NCBI RefSeq assembly: GCF_016920785.2
Contig: NW_024609835.1
Location: 27,663,297-27,727,296 of the forward strand
DNA: 64,000 nucleotides
Reading direction: 5' to 3'
From: Ixodes scapularis
Lineage: Eukaryota > Arthropoda > Arachnida > Ixodida > Ixodidae
Positions 11,090-21,150 of this stretch are shown piece after piece. Position numbers and translations under genes: made by a program. The first letter of the stretch is position 1; the number at the start of each line of letters is the position of its first letter. The notes beneath the pieces are model-generated. The model was not told where the DNA came from, did not search any database, and saw nothing but the letters and a program-made list of their open reading frames with translations.

Positions 11090-11567
11090 AGTAACCTTGA
11101 GGACAGAGAGAGGCGAAACGATTTGATTTTGTTCGGCGTTCCAGAAGCGAACAACGAAACAACTGCAGCTTTGGAACGGAAAGTGATAAGAGATATCTTC
11201 TTCGGACAACGTGGTGTATCTGCGACGTCTGTTGAAAGAATTCATCGCTTGGGCTCGAAACGACACGATAAAAACAGACCCGTCATTTTCAGGGTATATA
11301 ATTAAAACAAAATGTAGCTTGTGTTCAAGATCTGCAAGAAACTCAGAAATACCCTCGTGAGCATGTCCGATGATTATTCAAAAGAGACAGTAGTAACGTG
11401 GCGACTACTTTGGCCCTCGGCACAAGAAAAACAAAACGGAGATAAAGTGCGACTTCTGTATGACAAACGTTTCGTGAATAACTTTGCCTACGTTCGGGAT
11501 TTTGTAACAAACACACGCGTTCAACAGAAAGCGCGCGTCATACCAAAAGCCTCTCAACAAAATTGAC

Positions 11568-12488
11568 ATGAAAAAAAAAAAAAAAAAAGGTGTACGAAAA
11601 ATCACAATAAACGCACAAAGCATACTAAACAAAGCCACGGAATTGGAATATATTCTCATTCAGCATGATTCACGTGTTATTTTTGTGACTGAGACTTGGC
11701 TACATAGTACCACTGCCGACTCCGAAGTATTTCCAAGGGGCGATAGCGTGTTACGGAAGGACAGAAAGACTAGAGTGGAGGCGTTGCAGTTCTCATAAAG
11801 GGCTCTCTGAAGTATGAGACGCTGCCTGGTATTGACGACCATGAGAGCGCATGGAGTATACTGCTCCTTGACGAGATGGTTTTCCTAATTGGTGGCGTGC
11901 ATTGGGCACCGGGCACCGGAATTAATTTCCTCGAGAAAATAGACGAATATTTAACAGCACTCGTGAAAACAGAACTAAAAGTTTCCTCACGAGCGACTTT
12001 AACCTGCCACATGTTGATTGGCACGAACTAAGTCCAGGCAGAGTGGATATATCACATGAAGAATATTTGTTTGATATACTGCTTAAATATAGACTGACAC
12101 AAGTAGTTAACGAACCAACCAGAATGTAAGGATTATACCAATTTTTATTAGATATCTAGCTGGTATCAGATTACATTTTTGAGTTACAAAGTGTGTGTAG
12201 AGGATGGAATTTCATATAATAAAATGGTCATATTGACATTACAGTTGGGCAGTCCACGCTTTCAGAAAACAGACCATAAAATTGTTTATGATTTCACACG
12301 AGCAGACGACACATTGATATTAGTTTATCTTGAACTACCTTTAGGCAGAATATGTAGGAATAATGACGTAGATTATTTATGGGGCTATTTCTCAAAAGCA
12401 GTTGCCTACTAGTCGTGCAAGATTTTTCAGGAACAAACAATAAAAAGAAACAAGTCTAATTCATGGATAACACGGGACATAACTTACC
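11568..12488 (+). pseudogene. LINE-B endonuclease fragment (APE type)
   Basis: After an A tract at 11570-11587 the frame reads ITINAQSILNKATELEYIL and then IFVTETWLHS, the N and E motifs of an APE-type LINE endonuclease. Downstream motifs survive only in shifted frames, for example SDFNLPHVDW near 11990-12020 and WITRDITYL just before the transposon insertion at 12489. Several stops and frameshifts make this a pseudogene. Confidence 0.7.
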
Positions 12489-12685
12489 TTAAAGGGCGAC
12501 TCCGGCCAAAACTCAAAATGAAATGAATTACTTGTATCGCTGTAGTGACACAAAATACGACCCCAGCCAAAATATTACGTCCGTGGGACGCCGCATTCTC
12601 AACTAATGCCGATAACAAAAATGCTACCCGCCGCGGGCCGCTGCTCCTTAGCGGGCGGCCAGCGGGTTGCCAATTGCTAAAGCAA

Positions 12686-12851
12686 TAGGGAGTTTTCGTA
12701 GATCGTTTTCGCCGTCCCGCAAGGGCCCTCCGCAACCCGCTACGATAGCGGGAACTCCACAGTCAAGGCTATCGGCGCGCAGGCGCAGTAGCAGCTTCTT
12801 CGTTGCGGAACGCTCAGCGGAGGGGACAGCGCGGTCTACGAAAACTCCCTA
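12686..12851. mobile_element. Small nested inverted-repeat element (MITE-like, 166 bp)
   Basis: TAGGGAGTTTTCGTAGA at the left end is matched by its reverse complement, TCTACGAAAACTCCCTA, at the right end. Inside are GC-rich sequences including AACCCGCTACGATAGCGGGA, itself a local palindrome. The AGGGAG...CTCCCT ends resemble the TA-flanked MITE family at 19117, 53164, 58929 and 59126. It is nested in the TTAA element. Confidence 0.6.
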
Positions 12852-13095
12852 ATATTGGGCCGTCACGTCAGTATCGTTCTCTTTTTTTCCTCCAGTCCGG
12901 GCGTTGCGCGGAGTGCGCTTCTTTGAGCCGCTACCACCGCTACTTCGGCTTGTAATTGGCGTTTTTAGCCGTTGCTTTTGTCTGTAGCCCGTGTAGCTAC
13001 GGTACAGTCTTTTGTTTATTTGCTTGTGAGGACTCCAAGACTCGTTTTAGCAAGCAACTCGGTGCGCCCAAGACTGCCCAGCTGTTCCTCGAAAG

Positions 13096-13359
13096 ATGCC
13101 GTGTACAACTTGTAGCGCTGCGGGCTGCTCAAACAACCCGCTGCGCAACCCGGGGGTGCTTTTTCACAAGTTTCCAACGGACCGGAAATTGGAGAAGGTG
13201 TGGGTGAACGCTGTTCGACACCTGGACTTAAGACTTCGGCTTTTACGCGCCCAAGGAAAAAAAAAACAGAAAAATAACAGACGTGTACAGCTCAGCACAC
13301 GTGTGTTCGGGCGCCGAGGCCCGCGCCGGAGAGCCTCAAAGCTTCGTGTCTGGGACTGA
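13096..13359 (+). pseudogene. THAP zinc-finger exon fragment in the TTAA element
   Basis: The frame opens with ATG and reads MPCTTCSAAGCSNN, then LFHKFPTDRKLEKVWVNAV. This is the N-terminal half of a THAP domain: initiator Met, C-x4-C zinc ligands, the FHKFP box and the conserved Trp. The second pair of ligands (C-x2-H) and the closing AVPTIF-type box are not found in frame, so it is either the first exon of a spliced gene (GTGTGG after codon KLEK could act as a donor) or a relic. THAP domains occur in P-element-like transposases and in host regulators. The frame after about residue 45 is arginine-rich and probably not coding. Confidence 0.6.
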
Positions 13360-14379
13360 CCCGCAGCGCGAAAGCGAGAGGGCCCCAGTACTGTACGTCA
13401 CTGGCAGCGTGGCGTAGAGCAATGCCGCTCCATCCACGGAGCCCCGATGCAATTTAGGCCTAGCGACGAGTACGGAAGAACGCACACACGGCGACAGCCG
13501 CCGAATAAGGCACCGAACAAGTTCACTCGTTTTCCAGTCGCTAGCTTTTGGGTATACAAGCGACGAGCACGGCATAGCGCACGCACGGCAGCGGCCGCCG
13601 AGGACGGCACCGAACGTGTTCACGGGTTTTCCAGTCGCTAGCTTTTGGGTATACGTACTAACTCTTGCTACATATGCTGGATAACTACCACGTATACAGA
13701 ATTAAAACAAAATCAGCTTACCTCCTATCTTTAGACGGCTAGCGCAACAGAGGTAGGAGTCGCTCGGCTTGCGTACTCGTTGAACGAGAACGATCCTGAC
13801 GTCACGTTCACATAGCGGCTGATTTCCAGTGTTGCCGGGGCCTCGAGCGGCTAGTTTCGGTTTTGTTGGTCGCGCCCGAAACAAATCTTTGAGGCGTCAA
13901 TATTTTAAAACTACGCCCAATAACGAGAAAAAAATTACACCTTGCAATTCAGGGACGTCTGACTTGACTATAAACAGTCATGATCCAAAATCGAAAGTAT
14001 GGACCGGAGTTGCCCTTTAAGCGTAAACTAAAACGAAGAAGAAAGCAGAAATATAAGAACGCTCCAGAGATCGCTAATATAAGCCGTAAAGTACGATAAA
14101 AGGTCAAGGCTGCCAGAACCGAGTTCGCTTCGGCCTACCTTGAACAATTACTTAAAACATTTGTCACGCAGATTCTGGCAGTATCTCTCATGTAAGGAAC
14201 CTAGAGTTAGCGAAATCATATAGGAGGGAAAAGTATGCAGCAATCCAACGATTCTGGCAACTGAATTTAATAAGTTTTTTCCATCTGTTTTTACCGAAGC
14301 TAATGATAGTAAAAGTGTCATAACTAATGTTACTGGTCTGTTTGAAACAGAGATTGTAGTATCGTATGAGGGTGTTCTT

Positions 14380-15800
14380 TCTATGCTACTGAATATCGAT
14401 GTAAAAAAAAGTATTGGGTCCAGATAACATTCCAAACGGATTTTTTGTGGCGTTACTGTCTAAGAGGTACTGAGTTTTTAGTACTTATTTTTCGAGCGTC
14501 ATGGAGCCAGAGGAGGTTACCCAAGTACTGGTTACTTGCGTGAGTAGTCCCGATTTATAAGCCCGGAAGTCGACTTGATGCTGGAAATCATCGGCCGATA
14601 TCTCTTAGTTCTATTGCATGCAAACTCCTCGAACATATTATTTGTAAACACCTCACAGGGTTCGTCGATCAAAATGGCCTTTTCACGAAAGACAACATGG
14701 ATTTAGAAGGAAGTTATCACCTGCTACCCAGTTATTTGAAGCGACTCATTATTTCGCGTCTGTTTTAAATGAGCGTGGGCAAGTAGATATGATGTCGATT
14801 GATCTGTCAAAAGCATTTGTCCGAGTCACACACTACAAAAAATTGTTGGATCTATGGATAAGTACGCCTATTATTTCTTGGATCAAATCTTACCTGTCAA
14901 ACAGATTTCAATTTATTGTGATCGCGGGGAAAACTTCCACTTTACTGTCAGTCACTTCCAGTGTGTGTCAGGGCTCGGTATTGGAGCCAATATTTTTTTT
15001 TGCGTAGATAAATGACATTGCAAGTGAAATTCATCCATCTGTTGAAGTCCGTCTTTTTGCAGACAATTGTTTAATGTACATAAAAGTTAATTCAAGAAGG
15101 GACCAAAAGCTACTAAATGACTCGTTAATGACTATGCACGAGTTGTGTCACCAATTGTATATGAAGATTAATTTTGAAAAGACAACTTTTGTATCAATCA
15201 TAAAAAAGAGGTCGCCTAGCAAATCTCCGTATTCTCATAATGATGCACTTTTGCAGCAATCCGAAAATTTTAAATACTTAGGGATCACAATTTCTAACGA
15301 TCTAAACTGGAAGGTACATATAGAGAATGTCTGTAGTGCGGCTTTCCGAAAACTTGGGTTTTTAAGACGGGCACTAAAAAATACAAAACCTGGAGTTAAA
15401 TTATGCGCGTATAAGACTTTGGTTCCATCATCTCTTAAATACCCGTACGCGATCTGGGATCCATATCTTAAGTATCAGATAGAACACTTTGGGTTTTATC
15501 CAGCGGAGTGCAGTAAGAGTCGTTTATTCAGAGTGTCGCCTCACGTAATCGGTAACAGAACTATTAAAAAAAGCGGGTCTGCCAACCTTGGGTCATGCGA
15601 TAAAGCTTGAAAGATTAAAATGTTTCTTTCAACTCTACACTGAGCATTATAACATCTACTCGAGGGACTATATACAACTTCCTGGTGGAAGGTCACCCAT
15701 AGTTAATAACCAGTTTGTAGCCACGCCATATTTCCCAAATTTCGATGTTTTAAGTATGCTTTTTTTTTGTAAAAACAATTGAGGAATGGAATGCTTTGGA
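14380..15800 (+). pseudogene. LINE-B reverse transcriptase fragment
   Basis: From about 14400 the frames show LGPDNIPNGF (fingers), HGFRRKLSPATQL, MMSIDLSKAFVRV, SVCQGSVLEPI and LFADN (catalytic box, with the second Asp changed to Asn as read), followed by the long thumb/connection stretch at 15074-15610 (YLGITISNDLNWKVHI, KLGFLRRALKN, YAIWDPYLKYQI). Several frameshifts and stops lie between motifs, and FDRV-type residues are altered. The order and spacing match CR1/jockey-group enzymes. It cannot make a working protein. Confidence 0.8.
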
Positions 15801-16060
15801 TGGCGACCCCTTTTTTGGGATGGACAATGACGATTAGTTTTAGATTGTAATATTTGATTTGTATGCGGAGACGTACTAGTATTCTTTGGTGGTGATGGAT
15901 GACCTTCGGTGCTTTTGTTCAACCGAAATTGTGCTCAAATGATTGTATTGTTGTGAGTGTTCTTGATCTTCAATTTCTTAACTTTGTCGTTTTATTGCTG
16001 TACACTCCTGAAACAGCCCGAAGGGGCTTTCGGTATTGTAAATAAATAAATAAAAATTAA

Positions 16061-16383
16061 TCACATAAGATTGTTATTTCCGGTGAAAACTTCAATGTTA
16101 GCACGCATATTTACAAATGACTCAATTGCACATGGATAACGACGAAGCGCATGATTCCATTCTATCACGAGATTAAAGCAACGACTGCAGCCCTCTAGTC
16201 GCGTCCTATATGACCAACAAAGCCAGTAAATCAGTTATTTCTCACCTGCCGATCGTATCCGTACGTCCCGCAATATCCGCCACGAAAAAATTCGAACACG
16301 AACTCCATAACTTTTTCTACCTGTCGGGGGAAAGAGGTCTATCGATAATCGACCAGTGCCGTCTTTAACTAAAATCCGTTGCA
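16061..16383. other. Unassigned sequence after LINE-B
   Basis: No coding frame, inverted repeat or RNA gene could be supported here. The segment separates the LINE-B tail from the foldback palindrome. Confidence 0.5.
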
Positions 16384-16535
16384 ACTCAAGAAGATAGGGC
16401 AAGAGAAAGGAAGGCCGGGGAGGAGGAAGCGGACGGAACGCTGGAGAGGAGGAAGAAACCTCCTCCTCTCTTTAGCGTTCCGTCTGGCTTCCTCCTCCCC
16501 GGCCTTCCTTTTCCTCGCCCTACCTTCTTGAGTTC
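16384..16535. repeat. Foldback palindrome, arms of about 70 bp
   Basis: AACTCAAGAAGATAGGGCAA on the left pairs with its near-complement at the right end, TTCTTGAGTT. The centre is near 16458. Arms include GGAAGGCCGGGGAGGAGGAA and its complement and are almost perfect. This is a MITE-like hairpin of purine-rich sequence. Confidence 0.85.
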
Positions 16536-16674
16536 CAACGGACGATATTGACCACCCATGTCACTCACACCGTAACAAGACCGCGAATCCACGTAAATTC
16601 CGTCGTAAAGAAAGGACCCAAAGAACCATACACACAAGAGCAGCGGCTAGAAACTTGGGACGAAAGCAAGGAGG

Positions 16675-17047
16675 TTATTAGTACTAAGAGGGGACACGTT
16701 GCAGTATTGGTGAAGCCTAGTCATAAACAGTTTAAACGATATTGTGCCCAACGTGACCGCAGATCTCTCTGGCGATTGGTGCGCGTGACATGTCACGTGC
16801 GAGATGGATGGTTTATTGTAGAATTCCTTGCAGGCTTGCCCGCGCTCCGTCCGGTAGGTTTTATCAGATCGAAGGCTAGACGAAGGCTAGACGAAGGCTA
16901 GCTACGGTCACGTGATGTGATCACGTTGGATTGATGAGTGAGGAGGGTAAGGAGGAAAATGAGAAAGAGGAGAGGCGTCAAGGGAGCATGGCTTGTAGAG
17001 GCTACGCGGCTGACGTCGTGCCCTCTCCTCTCCTTCTATCCTCCTTG
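16675..17047 (+). repeat. Direct duplication, copy 1 (about 370 bp)
   Basis: Shared landmarks with copy 2 at 17522-17890 include GGTGAAGCCTAGTCATAAA, GCGCGTGACATGTCACGTG, CGCTCCGTCCGGTAGGTTTT and CTTCTATCCTCCTTG, in the same order and spacing. This copy has three GAAGGCTAGAC repeats against two in the other. No coding content is recognised. Confidence 0.85.
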
Positions 17048-17521
17048 GACGAAAGGCTTAACGTCGTTGACCCTTCTCTTTTTCGTGTGCGCTCCCCGTG
17101 GGGGTGACTGGATTTTTTTTTGTTTTCTTTTTCTTCTGAAATGTCTCGGCGTTCCTTCTCAGTCAGCAGCTCACACACAACGTAAATTTACTATAAAATC
17201 GGAGTCCGTATGAGAGAAGAAAATTTAGCTGCCGGACCGGTTCATTCGAAAAGTGTGGGGAGCTGCGGGACTGCAATGTGGTCCCGCGGTTACAAGAAAA
17301 TCACAAATAAAAATATGTTACTTTCAACCTCAGTAACGCGTTGTTTGTTGTTTTTATTATGCATATAAAAATATACAAGACCGCGCATTTAAGACGTATA
17401 ATAATGACGGATAAATGCGCACTAAGAAACCACGTGACCCGAGTGAGCAGACGACACGGCCGGGGTAAAGAGAACCAGAGCAGGCGCCTTTTCTTAATGA
17501 GGCAAGTGCCACTAAATCAAG
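17048..17521. other. Spacer between the duplicated segments
   Basis: T-rich and without a supported gene. A sequence ACAAGAAAATCACAAATAAA at 17293-17312 includes an AATAAA that could be a retroposon 3' end, but nothing upstream of it is recognisable. Confidence 0.4.
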
Positions 17522-17890
17522 GAGGTTATAAGTACTAGGAGGGGGCACGGTGCAATATTGGTGAAGCCTAGTCATAAAAAGTTTAAATGATGTTGTGGCC
17601 AACGTGACCGTAGATCTCTCTGGTAATTGGTGCGCGTGACATGTCACGTGTGAGATGGATGGCTGATTGAAGGATTCCTTGCAGGCTTGTGCGCGCTCCG
17701 TCCGGTAGGTTTTATCAGATCGAAGGCTGGACGAAGGCTAGCTGCGGTCACGTGATATCGTCACGTTGACCTGGTAAGTGAGGAGGGTAAGGAGAAAAAC
17801 GAGAAACAGGCGAAACGTCAAGGGAGCGTGGCTTGTGGAGGCCACGCGGCTGACGTCATGCCATCTCCTACCCTTCTATCCTCCTTGCAC
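17522..17890 (+). repeat. Direct duplication, copy 2 (about 370 bp)
   Basis: Second copy of the 16675-17047 segment, differing by scattered substitutions and one fewer GAAGGCTAGAC repeat. The divergence, roughly one base in ten by eye, shows that the duplication is not recent or that both are independent insertions of one repeat family. Confidence 0.85.
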
Positions 17891-18600
17891 TAAGTACGGT
17901 ACGCTTCAGAGTGACGACACTTACGTATCTTGTGGCTTAAAATCACGGTTGCCAGTTATTTGAGGCTTTATCTAAAATCACAGAAAACGCTTTTCCGTCT
18001 TCCACAAATGTTTAAGCAATTTGTGACAGAGAAAAACTATATTACGTACACTAGCTTCCTAACACCGCACCTAATGCTAGGGAATCGCGCACTTTTGAAT
18101 CATGATGATCGGCAGTTGCGTCTGCTCTACACAAGCACCAAGATGGCGGCGCCCACAAGAATATCGGGGAACAGAGGCCGATACTCTAAGCGTAGCTCAT
18201 TTAGTGACTCTAGATGAGGCCTTTTCATGGCCTCCTTTCTCCTGCCATTGTTATGTCACCACACGGAGCGCTACGGCCTTGTCTTCTAGGAGGTTTTGGA
18301 CCAGCGCGCCAACACCAAGAAGAAAGAGACGGCCGAGCCAGTTGCAGTTGAAAGTTCGAGCCACACTGTTTATTCGAAGGGCCGAAGCACAGGTCCTCGC
18401 ACTATGGCGCGAGGAGCGGACGCCCTGGGGCCAGGGGTGGCAGTGACAGAGCCGCCGGTGACGCCACCTGGTAGGTGTAGGCTGAATAAAACAAAAAAAA
18501 ATAAATACTGCTCCACGCATGCTGCACGTGCTAGCATGCATAGGGCACCAGTCAGGACGCCGTGCTTGCAAACATGTGTAGCAGCGCCACCGTAGCAGCG
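17891..18600. other. Upstream flank of the host gene, no gene recognised
   Basis: Contains AAGATGGCGGCG at 18140, an AATAAAACAAAAAAAAATAAA stretch near 18484 and a GC-rich run, but no convincing coding frame. The last few hundred bases may hold the promoter of the gene starting at 18648. Confidence 0.4.
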
Positions 18601-18608
18601 TGACGTCA
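18601..18608 (+). promoter_or_regulatory. Perfect CRE palindrome upstream of the host gene start
   Basis: TGACGTCA, the consensus CREB/ATF site, lies 40 bases before the ATG at 18648. Such a position is compatible with a core-promoter or 5'UTR element. TGACGTCA also occurs by chance and in repeats elsewhere in this window, so function is inferred only. Confidence 0.35.
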
Positions 18609-18647
18609 GTGCAGCGTGTTGGTGTATTGAAAGGTGCCGGCCGACGA

Positions 18648-18950
18648 ATGTGGAGCGTGGCTACGGTGGGCACCGTGCTCGTGGCGCTGACGGACGCCTC
18701 AAGCCCTCTGGTTCAGGCCCTGGACCATGACGTGCCTTACTTCAGGCTTGATGCGCACGATGGCCTCGGGCGCACCGCAAATTCGTGGCGGTTCTCCTGC
18801 TTCGCCGTGACTCCCAGTCCCGTGGCCATGATGTGGACGGTAAATGAGGAGTTCCACGACTCGGTCTTGAGTACGGACGATGCATTGAACCTGGGAGCCA
18901 AGACAGTGCACGTCCGCTACAGCACCACCGTCGTAAAGAACGTCACTGCG
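18648..18950 (+). CDS. Exon 1 of an Ig/EB-module type I membrane protein gene
   Basis: The ATG at 18648 opens a signal-peptide-like start (MWSVATVGTVLVALTDASS) and then the first half of an Ig-like fold: the Cys in WRFSCFAV and the Trp in AMMWTVNE are at the usual spacing, and KNVT is a potential N-glycosylation site. The exon ends in phase 0 at ...GTCACTGCG followed by the donor GTGAGC (18951). Exon 2 at 56585 also starts in phase 0 and supplies the second Ig cysteine (RVNCVIRL). With exons 3 and 4 the gene encodes 327 residues ending in a transmembrane helix. Intron 1 would be about 37.6 kb; additional small exons cannot be excluded. An alternative start inside the exon, after the acceptor-like CTCTGGTTCAG at about 18716, is possible. 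Function is unknown; a secreted or surface recognition role fits the modules. Confidence 0.65.
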
Positions 18951-19116
18951 GTGAGCTCGGCACGCCCAATTTATATAAGCTGTTTAAACCGACGTAATTT
19001 TGTCTGCCATTTTCTTGTAATGAGCCGCCTGGCGTGCGCCGAAGGCGCGCGTTCGAAATGTTTGCGTGTAAGCCTAAAATGTGTAGGGTACAGATTTTTG
19101 TAATGCTCTAGTTACA

Positions 19117-19309
19117 GGGAGTATTCACTGGCGGCCATAGCTGTGTGCGCGAATGCTGAGCGCGTGCTGATGGCGAGCTTCCACAGTTCTTTTCCAACGT
19201 GCATTCCGCACCATCAAAAGTGCAGGTCTTAGCAGCCTATTAATGTGAGCTCGTTCTGAGCATGCGCTCTAAACAGCACCCACAAATATGGCGTCTAGTG
19301 AATACTCCC
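19117..19309. mobile_element. TA-flanked MITE, copy 1
   Basis: Ends GGGAGTATTCACTGG and CTAGTGAATACTCCC are inverted repeats. The interior has GCGCATGCTCAGAACGAGCT-like sequence (here in reverse) shared with the copies at 53164, 58929 and 59126. About 195 bp long, no coding capacity. Confidence 0.85.
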
Positions 19310-19397
19310 TATACCCTTGTTACACGGACACCCTCAACGGCGGTTAAATTACCCCTAACTGCAGTTACGCTCAACCATAGTTGCCACACTATTTGCT

Positions 19398-19610
19398 ACT
19401 TTTAGCGATGGTGGTATTGCAGTGTGAGAATAGCGCTTCCTAGCTCCTAGATGATCGGATTCGCAATAAAGGTGCGTGCCAACACGTTCCTGATGGAAAA
19501 AAAAAATAAGTAAGGTTCTAATACTGTTCTCATATGGCAAATCTATAATTACGCGTCGCTGACCCAGCCTCGTACTGCTGTTCCACGGCGATCATTCATA
19601 AGACAGTCAT
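19398..19610 (+). repeat. Dispersed repeat, copy 1 of three
   Basis: Shares GCGCTTCCTAGCTCCT, GTGTGAGAA and CGATCATTC-type blocks with 57618-57835 (same strand), and the first 75 bases match 43000-43075 on the opposite strand. Each copy has a ATGGTGRTA...GTGTGAGAA core. The unit type (LTR piece or SINE) is not resolved. Confidence 0.6.
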
Positions 19611-19791
19611 TTCGATATAAAGCCCCTCTATCCTAGGAAAAGTGGCACCATTCATTGTTGTGGAAGCGCCCGAGACACGTGCCGCGTGCCGCTTCTGGGA
19701 AGATCATGGCATCTGAAATCTAGCTCAGTGCTGCGCTGTGACGCCATGATCTTCCCAAGGGTTGCACGTTGCACGTCCCTCGTACATCGAT

Positions 19792-19885
19792 GCACATTGC
19801 GCTACTTTTGAAACATAATGGGCTTTATATCAAAATAGAGTGCCTTCATAAACACGCGCGTTTTCGCTTGAGTGGTGACATCTCA
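19792..19885 (+). repeat. 94-bp direct repeat, left copy
   Basis: GCACATTGCGCTACTTTTGA through GGTGACATCTCA is repeated at 21057-21150 with one visible mismatch. The two copies flank the inverted-repeat element at 19885-21048 exactly. Confidence 0.95.
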
Positions 19886-21048
19886 AGCGGGTTTCACACG
19901 CAGCGATTCCGCCGCCGAAATCGCTGCCGCTAGCGGCGCGGCGGCACGGATCGCGAGGTATCGTTTCACATGAGCGTTTCTTGCCGTTGCGATGGCCAAT
20001 GTTGCTTGCAGCAATTAGATGCGCACAGTCGGTTCCAGAGGCTTCGAACCACGATTTTAATGCCTTAGTTTTCAGTTCCCCTTTAATTTCAGCTTAATAA
20101 AAAAAGCTTTTAAAATACTAAATAAACCACGACCAGTTGTGAAGTACACTTCAGTCTTATTTGTTCGTTTTTTTTTTTTTTTTCAAACTTCGTTGTCTCG
20201 GAGGATGAAACCTCGGATCATCCTCGGCAGCCTCACGGGCAGCACCTTCCTCGGATGTAAAGACTCCAACTGATATGGCCGACCCGAACCTCCTCCTGGA
20301 TGGCGTTAAAACCCGTAGTAATGTAGTGGTTTCCTACCGGTCTTGTCCACCACTTTCACGGCCTCAGTCACCTCTAAAAAGAGTTTCTCTTTGGTCCCAT
20401 TGTTCCTAAATTCTTTGAGGAGAGCGTCCCAAAGAACCCGACGCTTCGGCACTTCTCTGATCAGCAGTTCATTGAACTGGGCGCGATACATTTTGTCTTA
20501 CTTGGTGTGACGACCTGTGTTGGAAACGACACGTCAATATCGCTCAGTTCTTCTTTTTCTTTCTAGCGCTCGCACAAGCCTTTTCCGATTAGCGTCTCTT
20601 GCGCTCGCTACAGTTGGTATTCGTGCGAGGAGAGTAAAAAAGAGCCGCGTAATTCCATGAGAAAACGAATTCCGAGGAAGGGGACAGCAATCCCACTTCT
20701 CCATGATCTACCGAACAGTTCCGACGCGACTGCTGAAGGAAAGAAGCTCGACCCGCCCGAAAAAAAGAAACCGCAAACCAGTCGCGTGCTTTCTCTGCTT
20801 GTCGTCTGCTTCAAGAACGTGAAAACGCCAGCGTACTTTGCGCCAGCTTTCCCGCAATGTTTTTCCTTCTGTCACGTGATTTCGCGCCGTGCTGTGAGTG
20901 GCCAGCGTGGAAGCTGCCGCTCTGCCGCGGCAAAAAATTTCCAACCTGGTGAAACCGTGCCGCTCAGCGGCTGCGGCTGGCCAGAGCGCCGCGACGGCAG
21001 AAATGGCGCCTTTCTATAGGCAAAAATCGCTGCATATGAAACCCGCTT
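19885..21048. mobile_element. DNA transposon with 24-bp inverted ends and a MADF fragment
   Basis: The left end AAGCGGGTTTCACACGCAGC and the right end, reverse-complemented AAGCGGGTTTCATATGCAGC, are inverted repeats. The interior has a MADF-domain remnant on the minus strand. MADF/Myb-like proteins accompany Harbinger-type transposases, which would suit a Harbinger-derived element, but no transposase is present and no 3-bp target duplication is obvious. The element is bracketed by 94-bp direct repeats. Confidence 0.65.
20306..20491 (-). pseudogene. MADF-domain fragment
   Basis: From the ATG at 20491 the frame reads QFNELLIREVPKRRVLWDAL and FRNNGTKEKLFLEVTEAV. The LIxEV, R-LWD and helix-3 pattern match the MADF DNA-binding domain (about 60 of the usual 85 residues). 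There is no long continuation: downstream sequence in other frames (GGFRNAIQEEV) suggests frameshifts. Probably a transposon-derived relic. Confidence 0.55.
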
Positions 21049-21056
21049 TAGTCGAC

Positions 21057-21150
21057 GCACGTTGCGCTACTTTTGAAACATAATGGGCTTTATATCAAAA
21101 TAGAGTGCCTTCATAAACACGCGCGTTTTCGCTTGAGTGGTGACATCTCA
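21057..21150 (+). repeat. 94-bp direct repeat, right copy
   Basis: Second copy of 19792-19885; begins GCACGTTGCGCTACTTTTGA and ends at TGACATCTCA. Confidence 0.95.

Larger units (their letters stand above)
12493..14016. mobile_element. TTAA-flanked DNA transposon (piggyBac-like) inside LINE-B
   Basis: Terminal inverted repeats read AGGGCGACTCCGG on the left and, reverse-complemented, AGGGCAACTCCGG on the right, and each abuts a TTAA (12489-12492 and 14017-14020). Removing the element together with one TTAA restores the LINE-B frame across the junction, a very strong sign of a TTAA target duplication. piggyBac transposons are the established users of TTAA. No piggyBac transposase is seen; the interior instead has a THAP exon fragment and a smaller nested inverted-repeat element. 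It is therefore a non-autonomous or captured-sequence element. A related copy lies at 38178-39440. Confidence 0.8.
10698..16060 (+). mobile_element. LINE-B: decayed CR1/jockey-like non-LTR retrotransposon
   Basis: Fragments of ORF1, an APE endonuclease and a reverse transcriptase follow one another on the plus strand with many stops and frameshifts. The 3' end is recognisable: AGGGGCTTTCGGTATTGTAA followed by a TAAATAAATAAATAAA tail at about 16035-16055, typical of CR1-like elements in arthropods. A TTAA-flanked DNA transposon at 12493-14016 interrupts the region between endonuclease and reverse transcriptase. The copy is clearly inactive. Confidence 0.85.

Noticed and set aside
13336..13641. 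Overlapping arginine-rich frames downstream of the THAP fragment
   Set aside because: GC-rich sequence open on both strands with no domain; includes the repeated TTTTCCAGTCGCTAGCTTTT block, so it is repeat-like.
18600..18647. An upstream extension of exon 1 starting at a GTG codon
   Set aside because: Eukaryotic initiation at GTG is unlikely, and the ATG at 18648 gives a better signal peptide.
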